From positions 1-14,444 of the forward strand of contig JAHFBD010000029.1 of NCBI GenBank assembly GCA_023250175.1: DNA of 14,444 nt, written 5' to 3'. The DNA comes from Candidatus Melainabacteria bacterium. Its GTDB lineage: Bacteria; Cyanobacteriota; Vampirovibrionia; 2-02-FULL-35-15. Under the pieces are notes generated by a model that worked only from the letters and a program-made list of their open reading frames with translations, was not told the origin of the DNA and did not search any database. The position numbers were made by a program, and so were the translations under genes. Positions 7,163 to 13,697 of this stretch are shown piece after piece. Within the stretch, counting starts at the first letter, position 1; every line of letters starts with the position of its first letter.

Positions 7163-8710
7163 ATGACTACTTTAACCAAAAACATTATAACCATTGATTC
7201 AAGATCTTTAACGATTAAAGATGTTGTTAATGTTGCTCGGCATAATTATCATGTAACTCTTTCTAAAGAAGCAACTGAAAATATAAATAAAGCTAAAAAA
7301 GTTGTAGATAAAGTAATTTTAGATAATAAGGTTGTATATGGTGTAAACACTGGCTTTGGTGCATTTTGTAAAAAAGTAATTTCCAAAGAAAATATAAAAC
7401 AGTTACAGAAAAATCTCTTATTGAGCCACTCTACAGGGGTAGATGAACCATTTCAGGAAGATGTTGTAAGAGCAATAATTCTTCTTAGAGCAAATACTTT
7501 AGCTAGTGGAAATTGCGGAGTAAGGGTAGAGCTTGTTCAAACATTGTTAGATATGTTAAATGCAGGGGTGCATCCATATATTCCACAGAAGGGCTCAGTT
7601 GGTGCATCTGGAGATTTAGCACCGTTAGCACACTTAGGGTTAGTTGTAATTGGTGAAGGGCAAGCATATTTTAAAGGAAAACTATTAACTGGTAGTGAAG
7701 CCTTAAAACTAGCAAACATAAAACCAATTGAATTAGAAGCTAAAGAAGGCTTAGCATTAATAAATGGAACACAAGTGATGACTGGTGTTGCTGCAATCGT
7801 TATAGACGAAGCTGAATCTGTAATAAAAACAGCAGATATAATCGCAGCATGTACTATAGATGCTCTAAAAGGTTCAGATGCACCCTTTGATAAAAGACTA
7901 CATGAGTTACGTCCACATCCAGGACAGCTAAAGAGTGCAGAAAATCTACGACATGTCATGAAAAATAGTCAGATACGAGAATCACATCGTAACTGCGATC
8001 ATGTACAGGATGCATATTCCATGAGGTGTGCACCACAAGTTCATGGAGCTTCACGAGATACGATAGATTATGTAAAAAGAGTTGTTGAAATAGAAATCAA
8101 TTCGGTGACAGATAATCCTATTATTTTTCCAGAGACAGAGGAATTTATTTCTGGTGGCAACTTTCATGGACAACCAATTGCACTAGCCATGGATTATTTA
8201 GGAATTGCATTAAGTGAAATAGCAAATGTTTCTGAAAGACGTATAGAAAGAATGGTGAATAGTAAATTAAGTGAGCACCTACCTGCATTTTTAGTGAAAG
8301 ATGAAGGTATTAATTCTGGATTTATGATTACTCAGTACACTGCAGCTTCTTTAGTCTCTGAAAATAAAGTTCTTGCACACCCAGCCTCAGTGGACTCTAT
8401 TCCGACATCTGCTAATCAAGAAGATCATGTCAGCATGGGGACAATCTCTGCAAGAAAAGCACAGACCATTTTATCTAATGTTGAGTTTGTTCTTGCTATT
8501 GAATTGCTTTGTGTAGCGCAAGCACTTGATTTTTTGAGAGAATTCAAACCTGGTGATGGAGTAGAGGCTGTTTATAAATTAGTAAGAGAAAAAGTATCCC
8601 ATCTTGATAAAGACAGAGTATTACACAAAGATATTAATGTATTAAAAGAAATGATTAGTACCGCTATTGTTTTGAAGAAAGTCCAAGAAAAAATAGGAAA
8701 TCTAAAATGA
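7163..8710 (+). CDS. hutH: Histidine ammonia-lyase
   Basis: This cytoplasmic enzyme removes ammonia from L-histidine to give trans-urocanate, the first step of histidine breakdown. At 515 aa it is normal length for the family. The MIO cofactor forms from Ala148-Ser149-Gly150 in GSVGASGDLAPLAHLG. The active-site loop VYGVNTGFG carries Tyr59. NCDHVQDAYSMRC and TDNPIIF (DNP motif) are also present, and no key residue is missing, so it should be active. Phenylalanine or tyrosine ammonia-lyase shares this fold, but the adjacent hut genes and the His at the start of SHSTGVDEP favour histidine. It has no Shine-Dalgarno site and starts 2 nt after the HEAT-like gene, so translation is likely coupled. 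Its TGA overlaps the next ATG by 4 nt. Confidence 0.95.
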   Translation: MTTLTKNIITIDSRSLTIKDVVNVARHNYHVTLSKEATENINKAKKVVDKVILDNKVVYGVNTGFGAFCKKVISKENIKQLQKNLLLSHSTGVDEPFQEDVVRAIILLRANTLASGNCGVRVELVQTLLDMLNAGVHPYIPQKGSVGASGDLAPLAHLGLVVIGEGQAYFKGKLLTGSEALKLANIKPIELEAKEGLALINGTQVMTGVAAIVIDEAESVIKTADIIAACTIDALKGSDAPFDKRLHELRPHPGQLKSAENLRHVMKNSQIRESHRNCDHVQDAYSMRCAPQVHGASRDTIDYVKRVVEIEINSVTDNPIIFPETEEFISGGNFHGQPIALAMDYLGIALSEIANVSERRIERMVNSKLSEHLPAFLVKDEGINSGFMITQYTAASLVSENKVLAHPASVDSIPTSANQEDHVSMGTISARKAQTILSNVEFVLAIELLCVAQALDFLREFKPGDGVEAVYKLVREKVSHLDKDRVLHKDINVLKEMISTAIVLKKVQEKIGNLK

Positions 8711-9579
8711 GAAGATTCTCTGTAGAGATTATAGGTGTACCATTTGATCATGGGGTAAAGCTTATTAATGGCAGACCTGGGGCAAGGTTTGGTCCAGAGA
8801 AGGTGATGCAAGAGTTTTCTAAATTACTTGCAAATAAAAAAAACAATGATTTTTTACAAAATATAGAAAAAGTTAATTGTACAAATATAATTCCTATAAA
8901 AGAAAATGTGAAAAAGACACATGAAAAAGTTACTACTACTATAAAAAAAATACTAAAGCCTAATATAATTCCTATTGTTATTGGGGGTGGACATGATATT
9001 TCTTTTGGTTCAGGGAAGGCAATGTTTCTTGCATATAAGAAAATAGGACAGATAAACATTGATGCACATTATGATGTAAGACCTGTAGTGAACGGAAAAA
9101 TAACTTCTGGAACCCCCTTCAGGAGATTACTTGAAGGAAAGTTCTTAAATGGTAAAAACTTTGTTGAGCTTGGTGTCCATGCACCGAAAAACTTAAAAGA
9201 GCATTATGACTATGTAATTAAAAAGAAAGGGACTTTAATACATCTTGAGTATATAAATAAGACAAGCATAGACAAAGCTTTAAATAAAGCACTTTCAATT
9301 GCAGGGAAAAATACTAATGCAATAATGTTTGATATAGATATAGATGGTATTCAAAAAAGATTTGCCCCTGGATGTAGTGCACCCTGTATCGAAGGATTTA
9401 CTAAAAAACAAGCACTTGAAGCAGCATATATTGCGGGGAAAAATAATGATGTAAAATTATTTAATCTAATGGAAGTAAACCCATTACATGATGTAAATAA
9501 TAAAACTGTAAAATTAGCTGCTGAATTAATTTTGAGTTTTATTAAAGGATTAAATGAAAGAGAAAATAATGGTTACTGA
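8707..9579 (+). CDS. hutG: Formimidoylglutamase-like ureohydrolase
   Basis: This 290-aa arginase-superfamily enzyme most likely hydrolyses N-formimidoyl-L-glutamate to glutamate and formamide, the last hut step. The binuclear metal-site motifs are visible: GGGHDISFG (His96, Asp97), NIDAHYD (Asp119, His121, Asp123) and FDIDIDGI (Asp211, Asp213), followed by FAPGCSAP, as in this branch. The usual third Asp of the D-x-D-x-x-D motif is Gln here (DIDGIQ). Arginase or agmatinase activity cannot be excluded by sequence alone, but its position between hutH and hutU supports the hut role. AGGA 8 nt upstream serves the ATG, which overlaps the hutH stop. Its 3' end overlaps hutU by up to 26 nt. Confidence 0.87.
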   Translation: MRRFSVEIIGVPFDHGVKLINGRPGARFGPEKVMQEFSKLLANKKNNDFLQNIEKVNCTNIIPIKENVKKTHEKVTTTIKKILKPNIIPIVIGGGHDISFGSGKAMFLAYKKIGQINIDAHYDVRPVVNGKITSGTPFRRLLEGKFLNGKNFVELGVHAPKNLKEHYDYVIKKKGTLIHLEYINKTSIDKALNKALSIAGKNTNAIMFDIDIDGIQKRFAPGCSAPCIEGFTKKQALEAAYIAGKNNDVKLFNLMEVNPLHDVNNKTVKLAAELILSFIKGLNERENNGY

Positions 9580-11296
9580 AAGCAAGGTTTCTATAAAATC
9601 AAAACGACCTTTATATTCTGAAGAAAAACCAGAGCATAATATACATGCAATGACTGGAAATAAATTACGATGTAAAACTTGGGAAATAGAAGCAGCATTA
9701 AGAATGTTAGAAAATAATATTGACCCAGAAGTTGCATTAGTACCAGATGAGTTAATCGTATATGGTGGTTCAGGGCGTGCTGCAAGAAACTGGCGTGAGT
9801 ACAATAAAATTGTAGAAGCATTAAAAAGTTTACAGCCAGATGAAACATTGCTTGTACAGTCAGGAAAAGCAGTAGGTATTATTAAGACTTACATGCATGC
9901 TCCACGAGTATTAATTGCAAACTCTAATCTTGTACCTAAGTGGAGTACTCAAGAATATTTTGATAAGCTAGATGAGCTTGGTCTAACTATGTATGGTCAA
10001 ATGACCGCTGGAAGCTGGATATATATTGGTACTCAAGGGATATTACAAGGTACTTATGAAACGTTAGCAGCACTCGCTGATAAGCATTTTAATGGTAGCT
10101 TAGCTGGAAAGTTTGTTTTAACAGCTGGTTTAGGTGGTATGTCTGGAGCACAACCACTTTCTATTACTATGAATGATGGTATTGGTTTAATAGTTGAAAT
10201 TTTTGAAGATAGGGTGAAAAGAAAAGTAAGTGAAGGCTACTGTGACAAGATTACATATAGTCTAGATGAAGCTTTAGAGCTGGTGCTGAAAGCCAAAACC
10301 TCTAAACAAGCGATTTCTATTGGTTTAGTAGGTAATATTGCAACAGTTGCGAGTGAGCTGGTGAAAAGAAATATAATTCCTGATATTGTAACTGATCAAA
10401 CTTCTGCACACGATTTAAAGTATTATTATCCGGAAGGTAATTTACCAGAAAAACTTGAACTAAGAGAAAAAAATCCAGATCAATTTAAACAAGAAGCACT
10501 TATCTCTATTAAAAAACATGTACAGGCTATTTTAGCAATGCAGGACAAAGGTGCTATTTGTTTTGATTATGGAAACAATCTACGAGCACAGGCTGAAATA
10601 GCAGGATTAAAAATAAGAAATGATAAAGGGGAGTTCTTATACCCAGGGTTTGTACCGGCATATATTAGACCATTATTTTGTGAAGGGAAGGGTCCTTTTA
10701 GATGGGCTGCATTATCAGGGGATAAAGAAGATATTCTTAGGATTGATAAGGCTTTATTAGAAGCATTTCCAAATGATAAGCCTTTACATCGATGGATTAC
10801 CAAAGCACAAAAAACAGTGCCATTTATTGGACTGCCTACAAGAGTATGCTGGCTTGGATATGGTGATAGAGCTAAGTTTGGCAAGATCATAAATGATTTA
10901 GTAGCATCTGGTGAAGTTAAAGCACCGATAGTGATTGGTAGGGATCATCTTGACTGTGGTAGTGTAGCTTCTCCAAATCGTGAAACAGAAGGGATGAAAG
11001 ATGGTAGTGATGCTATAGCTGATTGGCCTTTTTTAAATGCCCTAGGAAATGCTGTTTGTGGTGCAGACTGGGTATCTATCCACAATGGTGGTGGTGTGGG
11101 TATAGGGAATAGTACACATGCTGGTATGGTAATAGTAGCAACTGGTACAAAAGAAAAAGAAGAGCGTTTAATGCAAGTATTAAATTGTGATCCTGGATTA
11201 GGCATAATGAGACATGTTGATGCTGGTTATGAAGATGCCATTAAAGTTGCTAAAGAAAAAAAAGTTAAAATACCAGGGTTAAAAAACCAGGGTTAA
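9554..11296 (+). CDS. hutU: Urocanate hydratase (urocanase)
   Basis: Urocanase uses tightly bound NAD+ to add water to urocanate, giving 4-imidazolone-5-propionate. Hallmarks are YGGSGRAARNW near residue 70, the NAD-binding GLGGMSGAQPLS from about residue 192, and the signature DCGSVASPNRETEGMKDGSD (Cys468) followed by AIADWPFLNALGNAVCGADWVSIHNGGGVG. Length is 580 aa from the ATG at 9554, or 575 aa from the ATG at 9569 (preceded by GAAAGAG). Either start overlaps hutG, suggesting coupled translation. The last residues (KIPGLKNQG) arise from a 14-nt tandem duplication. The ancestral product probably ended KIPGLKN. The catalytic core is complete, so activity should not be affected. Confidence 0.95.
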   Translation: MKEKIMVTESKVSIKSKRPLYSEEKPEHNIHAMTGNKLRCKTWEIEAALRMLENNIDPEVALVPDELIVYGGSGRAARNWREYNKIVEALKSLQPDETLLVQSGKAVGIIKTYMHAPRVLIANSNLVPKWSTQEYFDKLDELGLTMYGQMTAGSWIYIGTQGILQGTYETLAALADKHFNGSLAGKFVLTAGLGGMSGAQPLSITMNDGIGLIVEIFEDRVKRKVSEGYCDKITYSLDEALELVLKAKTSKQAISIGLVGNIATVASELVKRNIIPDIVTDQTSAHDLKYYYPEGNLPEKLELREKNPDQFKQEALISIKKHVQAILAMQDKGAICFDYGNNLRAQAEIAGLKIRNDKGEFLYPGFVPAYIRPLFCEGKGPFRWAALSGDKEDILRIDKALLEAFPNDKPLHRWITKAQKTVPFIGLPTRVCWLGYGDRAKFGKIINDLVASGEVKAPIVIGRDHLDCGSVASPNRETEGMKDGSDAIADWPFLNALGNAVCGADWVSIHNGGGVGIGNSTHAGMVIVATGTKEKEERLMQVLNCDPGLGIMRHVDAGYEDAIKVAKEKKVKIPGLKNQG

Positions 11297-11314
11297 AAAA
11301 CCAGGATTAAAAAA
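11273..11314 (+). repeat. 14-nt tandem repeat, three copies, at the hutU-hutI junction
   Basis: CCAGGGTTAAAAAA occurs at 11273-11286 and 11287-11300, then once more with one change (CCAGGATTAAAAAA) at 11301-11314. The hutU stop now lies in the second copy. Removing two copies (28 nt) would put hutU in frame to end ...PGLKN with a TAA that overlaps the hutI ATG as TAATG. Each copy also supplies an AGGG or AGGA core, a weak ribosome-binding-like sequence. Confidence 0.9.
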
Positions 11315-11317
11315 CTA

Positions 11318-12565
11318 ATGAGTTCTAAAATTAAAGTAGACATTTTAATAATAAATGCATCAGAACTTCTGACATGCAACACTATAAATAAAAAACCAAA
11401 AACTGGTAAAGAATTATCTAATCTTGGAATAATAAAAAATGGTGCAATAGCTATTAAAGATGGAAAAATTGTTTTTATTGGTAAAACTAGCGATGTAAGA
11501 AAAAAAATTATTAGTGCAAAGCAAACTATTGATGCAAAAAATAAAGTAGTAATGCCTGGATTTGTAGATTGTCATACTCATGCGATTTTTGCAGGAAGTC
11601 GAGAAAATGAGTTTTTAAAAAAACTACAAGGTGTATCTTACTTAAATATTTTAAAAGCTGGTGGAGGCATATTAAGCACTGTACAAAAAACAAGAAAAGC
11701 AAGTAAAGAAGAGTTGTTTCAGGCAGGAAAAGAAAGACTTCTAAAGATGCTTGAATACGGCACCACTACTATTGAAATAAAATCTGGTTATGGATTGACT
11801 TTTAAAGATGAAAAAAAGATTTTAGAAATTGCTTCTATGCTAGAAAAAAATACACCTTTAGACATTATAAAAACATATCTTGGCGCCCATACCGTTCCTA
11901 AGAATACTTCAAAGGAAAAATATATTAAAGAGATATTGTCTTCATTGGAAAAAATAAAATCACATGCTGAGTTTTGTGATGTATTTTGTGAAAAAGAAAT
12001 TTTTAGTATAGAGGAAACAAAAAAGATCTTAACTTATGCTAAGCAATTAGGATTTAAATTAAAACTGCATTCTGAACAATGCACTACTTTACATAGTGCA
12101 GAACTAGCTGGTTCATTAAAAGCGATAAGTGCTGATCACCTTGAACATGTTTCACCAAGTGGTATTCAGGCTTTAAAGAAAAATAATGTTATTGGTGTTT
12201 TATTACCTGGAGTATCATTTTATTTAATGGGAGATAAATATGCCCCTGCTCGTGAACTTATTAATAAAGGAGTTGCTATTGCTATTGCTAGTGACTTTAA
12301 TCCAGGAAGTTGTCCTAGCTACAATATGCAGTTAATGATTTCACTTGCATGTTTAAAAATGAAACTTACTCCTTCTGAAGCCATAAATGCCGCTACTATA
12401 AATGCAGCATTTGCTATCGATAGAGCACATGAAGTCGGCAGTTTAGAAATAGGGAAAAAAGCAGATGTTATTATTCTTGAAATAGATAATCACAATAAAC
12501 TTCCATATTTCTTTGGAATAAATTTAGTTGAAACAGTGGTTAAAAATGGGAAGATTATTATTTGA
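11318..12565 (+). CDS. hutI: Imidazolonepropionase
   Basis: This amidohydrolase-fold metalloenzyme opens 4-imidazolone-5-propionate to N-formimidoyl-L-glutamate, the third hut step. At 415 aa it is normal length. Motifs: GFVDCHTHAIFAGSRENEF with metal-binding His86 and His88, TTIEIKSGYGL, YLGAHTVP (His191), KLHSEQC, ADHLEH and IASDFNPGSCPSYNMQ with the metal Asp. The C-terminal block LTPSEAINAATINAA and IGKKADVIIL is typical of the superfamily. Only a weak Shine-Dalgarno core (AGGAT, about 10 nt upstream) precedes the ATG; it lies in the tandem repeat. This is the last gene of the operon. Its stop is 16 nt from the converging GNAT-like gene, and no clear terminator hairpin is visible. Confidence 0.95.
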   Translation: MSSKIKVDILIINASELLTCNTINKKPKTGKELSNLGIIKNGAIAIKDGKIVFIGKTSDVRKKIISAKQTIDAKNKVVMPGFVDCHTHAIFAGSRENEFLKKLQGVSYLNILKAGGGILSTVQKTRKASKEELFQAGKERLLKMLEYGTTTIEIKSGYGLTFKDEKKILEIASMLEKNTPLDIIKTYLGAHTVPKNTSKEKYIKEILSSLEKIKSHAEFCDVFCEKEIFSIEETKKILTYAKQLGFKLKLHSEQCTTLHSAELAGSLKAISADHLEHVSPSGIQALKKNNVIGVLLPGVSFYLMGDKYAPARELINKGVAIAIASDFNPGSCPSYNMQLMISLACLKMKLTPSEAINAATINAAFAIDRAHEVGSLEIGKKADVIILEIDNHNKLPYFFGINLVETVVKNGKIII

Positions 12566-12581
12566 CAAGCTATAAGATTCT

Positions 12582-13226
12582 TTAGTAAAAAATGACTTGA
12601 TTTCTATTTAATATTGTGCGAATAATTTCTTCCGGAAGATACATAGAAATTGGACCCAAATGGCTTGTATCGTGGTCCTTCATGGATGATATTATTCCTT
12701 TGCGAATTTTTCTTTCTGCTTTTTCAATTTCATTTTCAATTGATTCATCAAGGAAATAACATCTATCCCCCATCGATCTGAATCCGAATTTATAGTGAAA
12801 AATATGTGAGCTTTTTTCTGCATCTAATAAAACTCTTCCGCCATAACCAGCATTTTTAGATACAGTTACTGCTATTTCATGCAATGCATTACCAACACCA
12901 ACATAACCATCAGTTGAACTGTACATGTCTTCCACATATACTGCCCCAGGGAATTTGCCACATTCATAATCCACTCCATAAGTCTTATTTTCTTTAGGAC
13001 TATAAAGATGCAAAGAGGTAAATCCTAGTTCATTGTTTTGTTTGTCGATAAGAGAGTAATTAAATGGAAAACCTTTTACGATATAAGCTACTACTGGTAT
13101 GACCTTAGATCCACTTTTAATTTTTTCTAACCGTGCTTCACCAACAATATTGTTAACACTGTTCTTTGTTACCTCAACTTGTTTAAGTTGTTTAGAGAAA
13201 AGATAGTTAGGTTTTTGCAATTCCAT
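12582..13226 (-). CDS. GNAT-like acetyltransferase, 214 aa
   Basis: The central region looks like a GNAT N-acyltransferase fold. VYVEDMYSS (96-104) resembles beta-4, GYVGVGNALHEIAVTVSKNAGYGGRVLLDA (107-136) resembles the acetyl-CoA-binding motif A and helix, and HIFHYKFGFRSMG (141-153) resembles the closing Y-x-k-x-GF segment. The usual Q/R of Q/R-x-x-G-x-G/A is replaced by Gly107, so cofactor binding may be altered. The substrate is unknown. About 60 further residues at the C-terminus are charged and helical and lie outside the core fold. There is no close Shine-Dalgarno site; AGG in GGTAGGTAG is about 13-17 nt upstream. The start is preceded by a structured element (13236-13397) that would lie in the mRNA leader. 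Confidence 0.7.
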   Translation of the reverse strand: MELQKPNYLFSKQLKQVEVTKNSVNNIVGEARLEKIKSGSKVIPVVAYIVKGFPFNYSLIDKQNNELGFTSLHLYSPKENKTYGVDYECGKFPGAVYVEDMYSSTDGYVGVGNALHEIAVTVSKNAGYGGRVLLDAEKSSHIFHYKFGFRSMGDRCYFLDESIENEIEKAERKIRKGIISSMKDHDTSHLGPISMYLPEEIIRTILNRNQVIFY

Positions 13227-13235
13227 AATTTTTAT

Positions 13236-13397
13236 TTCTACCTACCGCCGGTTTTTTCGCTGCACTCCCAAAACCGGCTTTCCATGGTGCTTCCAGTCTG
13301 TTATTTATAACACCTTACAGATTTTACCGAATCAATCGGATAAAATCTTACCTTGTAAGTCGTTTACTTAGAAATATTAGGCTAGCTAGTAACAAAT
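13236..13397 (-). ncRNA. Candidate structured leader RNA, copy A
   Basis: Reading the minus strand, the element starts with GTTACTAGCTAGC and ends with GCGGTAGGTAGAA, 9 nt before the GNAT start codon. Between them lie a 12-bp hairpin (13319-13348: 8 bp, one bulged T, 4 bp, loop TTGAT), an outer CTTAC/GTAAG helix around it (13355-13359 with 13314-13318), a small TGTTA/TAACA hairpin near 13300, and a 9-bp hairpin GCCGGTTTT/AAAACCGGC (13247-13255 with 13270-13278). A promoter lies just upstream at 13411-13439. Copy B repeats the ends and the main hairpin. It could be a riboswitch-like leader, a protein-binding leader, an independent small RNA or a mobile repeat. Strand is inferred from the promoter and the gene. 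Confidence 0.55.
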
Positions 13398-13410
13398 TTG
13401 TACTTATTAC

Positions 13411-13439
13411 ATGCTACTAAAATGAAAATATCTGGTCAA
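13411..13439 (-). promoter_or_regulatory. Sigma-70-type promoter for the leader and the GNAT gene
   Basis: On the minus strand TTGACC (13434-13439) and TAGCAT (13411-13416) are separated by exactly 17 nt; they match the consensus in 5 of 6 and 4 of 6 positions. Transcription would begin near 13404, about 10 nt before the conserved start of copy A. That gives a leader of roughly 178 nt for the acetyltransferase mRNA. Confidence 0.5.
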
Positions 13440-13482
13440 TAGAAAAACTAAAAACACTATTAAGTTTAAAGTTAAATGTTGC

Positions 13483-13608
13483 TTCTACCTACCGCTCGTT
13501 TCGCACTAATGCTCAACTCGCTCTTCATTACACAGCGCTTTTTGGTGAATAAATCACACAAAAAGCTTATTTATGGTCTTATACATTATAGCTAGGCAGT
13601 AACTAAAT
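13483..13608 (-). ncRNA. Candidate structured RNA, copy B
   Basis: This second, shorter copy has the same ends (GTTACTGCCTAGC and GCGGTAGGTAGAA on the minus strand). Its main hairpin at 13537-13566 has the same design as copy A: 8 bp, one bulged T, 4 bp, and a 5-nt loop TTTAT. Six base pairs differ from copy A by changes on both strands. The 3' hairpin is weaker here: GCGAGTT/AACGAGC interrupted by two adjacent G-A mismatches, with GCA/TGC inside. No gene directly follows copy B on the minus strand; copy A does, 247 nt away. No good promoter for it was found. Confidence 0.5.
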
Positions 13609-13610
13609 CT

Positions 13611-13628
13611 TCTTAATTAGAATTAAGA
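13611..13628. repeat. 18-bp near-perfect palindrome, candidate operator
   Basis: TCTTAATT-AG-AATTAAGA is an 8-bp inverted repeat with a 2-nt centre. It lies between structured copy B and the -10 of the methyltransferase gene. The tight centre fits a dimeric regulator site better than a hairpin. It is A/T-rich, so chance remains possible. Confidence 0.35.
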
Positions 13629-13670
13629 GATTGGCTTAAATGCTAAGTGTGTAATACCATTCTTATTATT

Positions 13671-13676
13671 TATAAT
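13671..13676 (+). promoter_or_regulatory. Candidate -10 box of the methyltransferase gene
   Basis: A perfect TATAAT lies 21 nt before the ATG at 13698, implying a leader of about 15 nt. No convincing -35 hexamer is seen. AAAGAG immediately before the ATG is too close to act as a normal ribosome binding site. Confidence 0.35.
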
Positions 13677-13697
13677 TGTACCAGTCTTAAAAAGAGT

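Noticed and set aside
7537..7959. Minus-strand reading frame of 140 codons inside hutH
   Set aside because: It is antisense to highly conserved hutH codons and its translation has no recognisable domain; a shadow of the real gene.
9550..9848. Minus-strand frames over the start of hutU
   Set aside because: Two antisense frames overlap each other and conserved urocanase sequence, and they lack ribosome binding sites.
11273..11314. Short CRISPR-like array
   Set aside because: The 14-nt units abut with no spacers and overlap a coding end; this is a slippage-type tandem repeat.
13236..13397. A known riboswitch such as guanidine (ykkC-type) or SAM
   Set aside because: I could not find the conserved core sequences of the riboswitch classes I know; only the general leader layout is similar.
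13236..13608. Integron attC sites or REP/IS200-type repeats
   Set aside because: The ends lack the GTTRRRY/RYYYAAC core sites of attC, and no integrase or Y1 transposase is present. GTAG at the foot of the hairpin recalls REP elements, but the shared long ends and the conserved bulged hairpin do not fit a simple REP. Not fully excluded.
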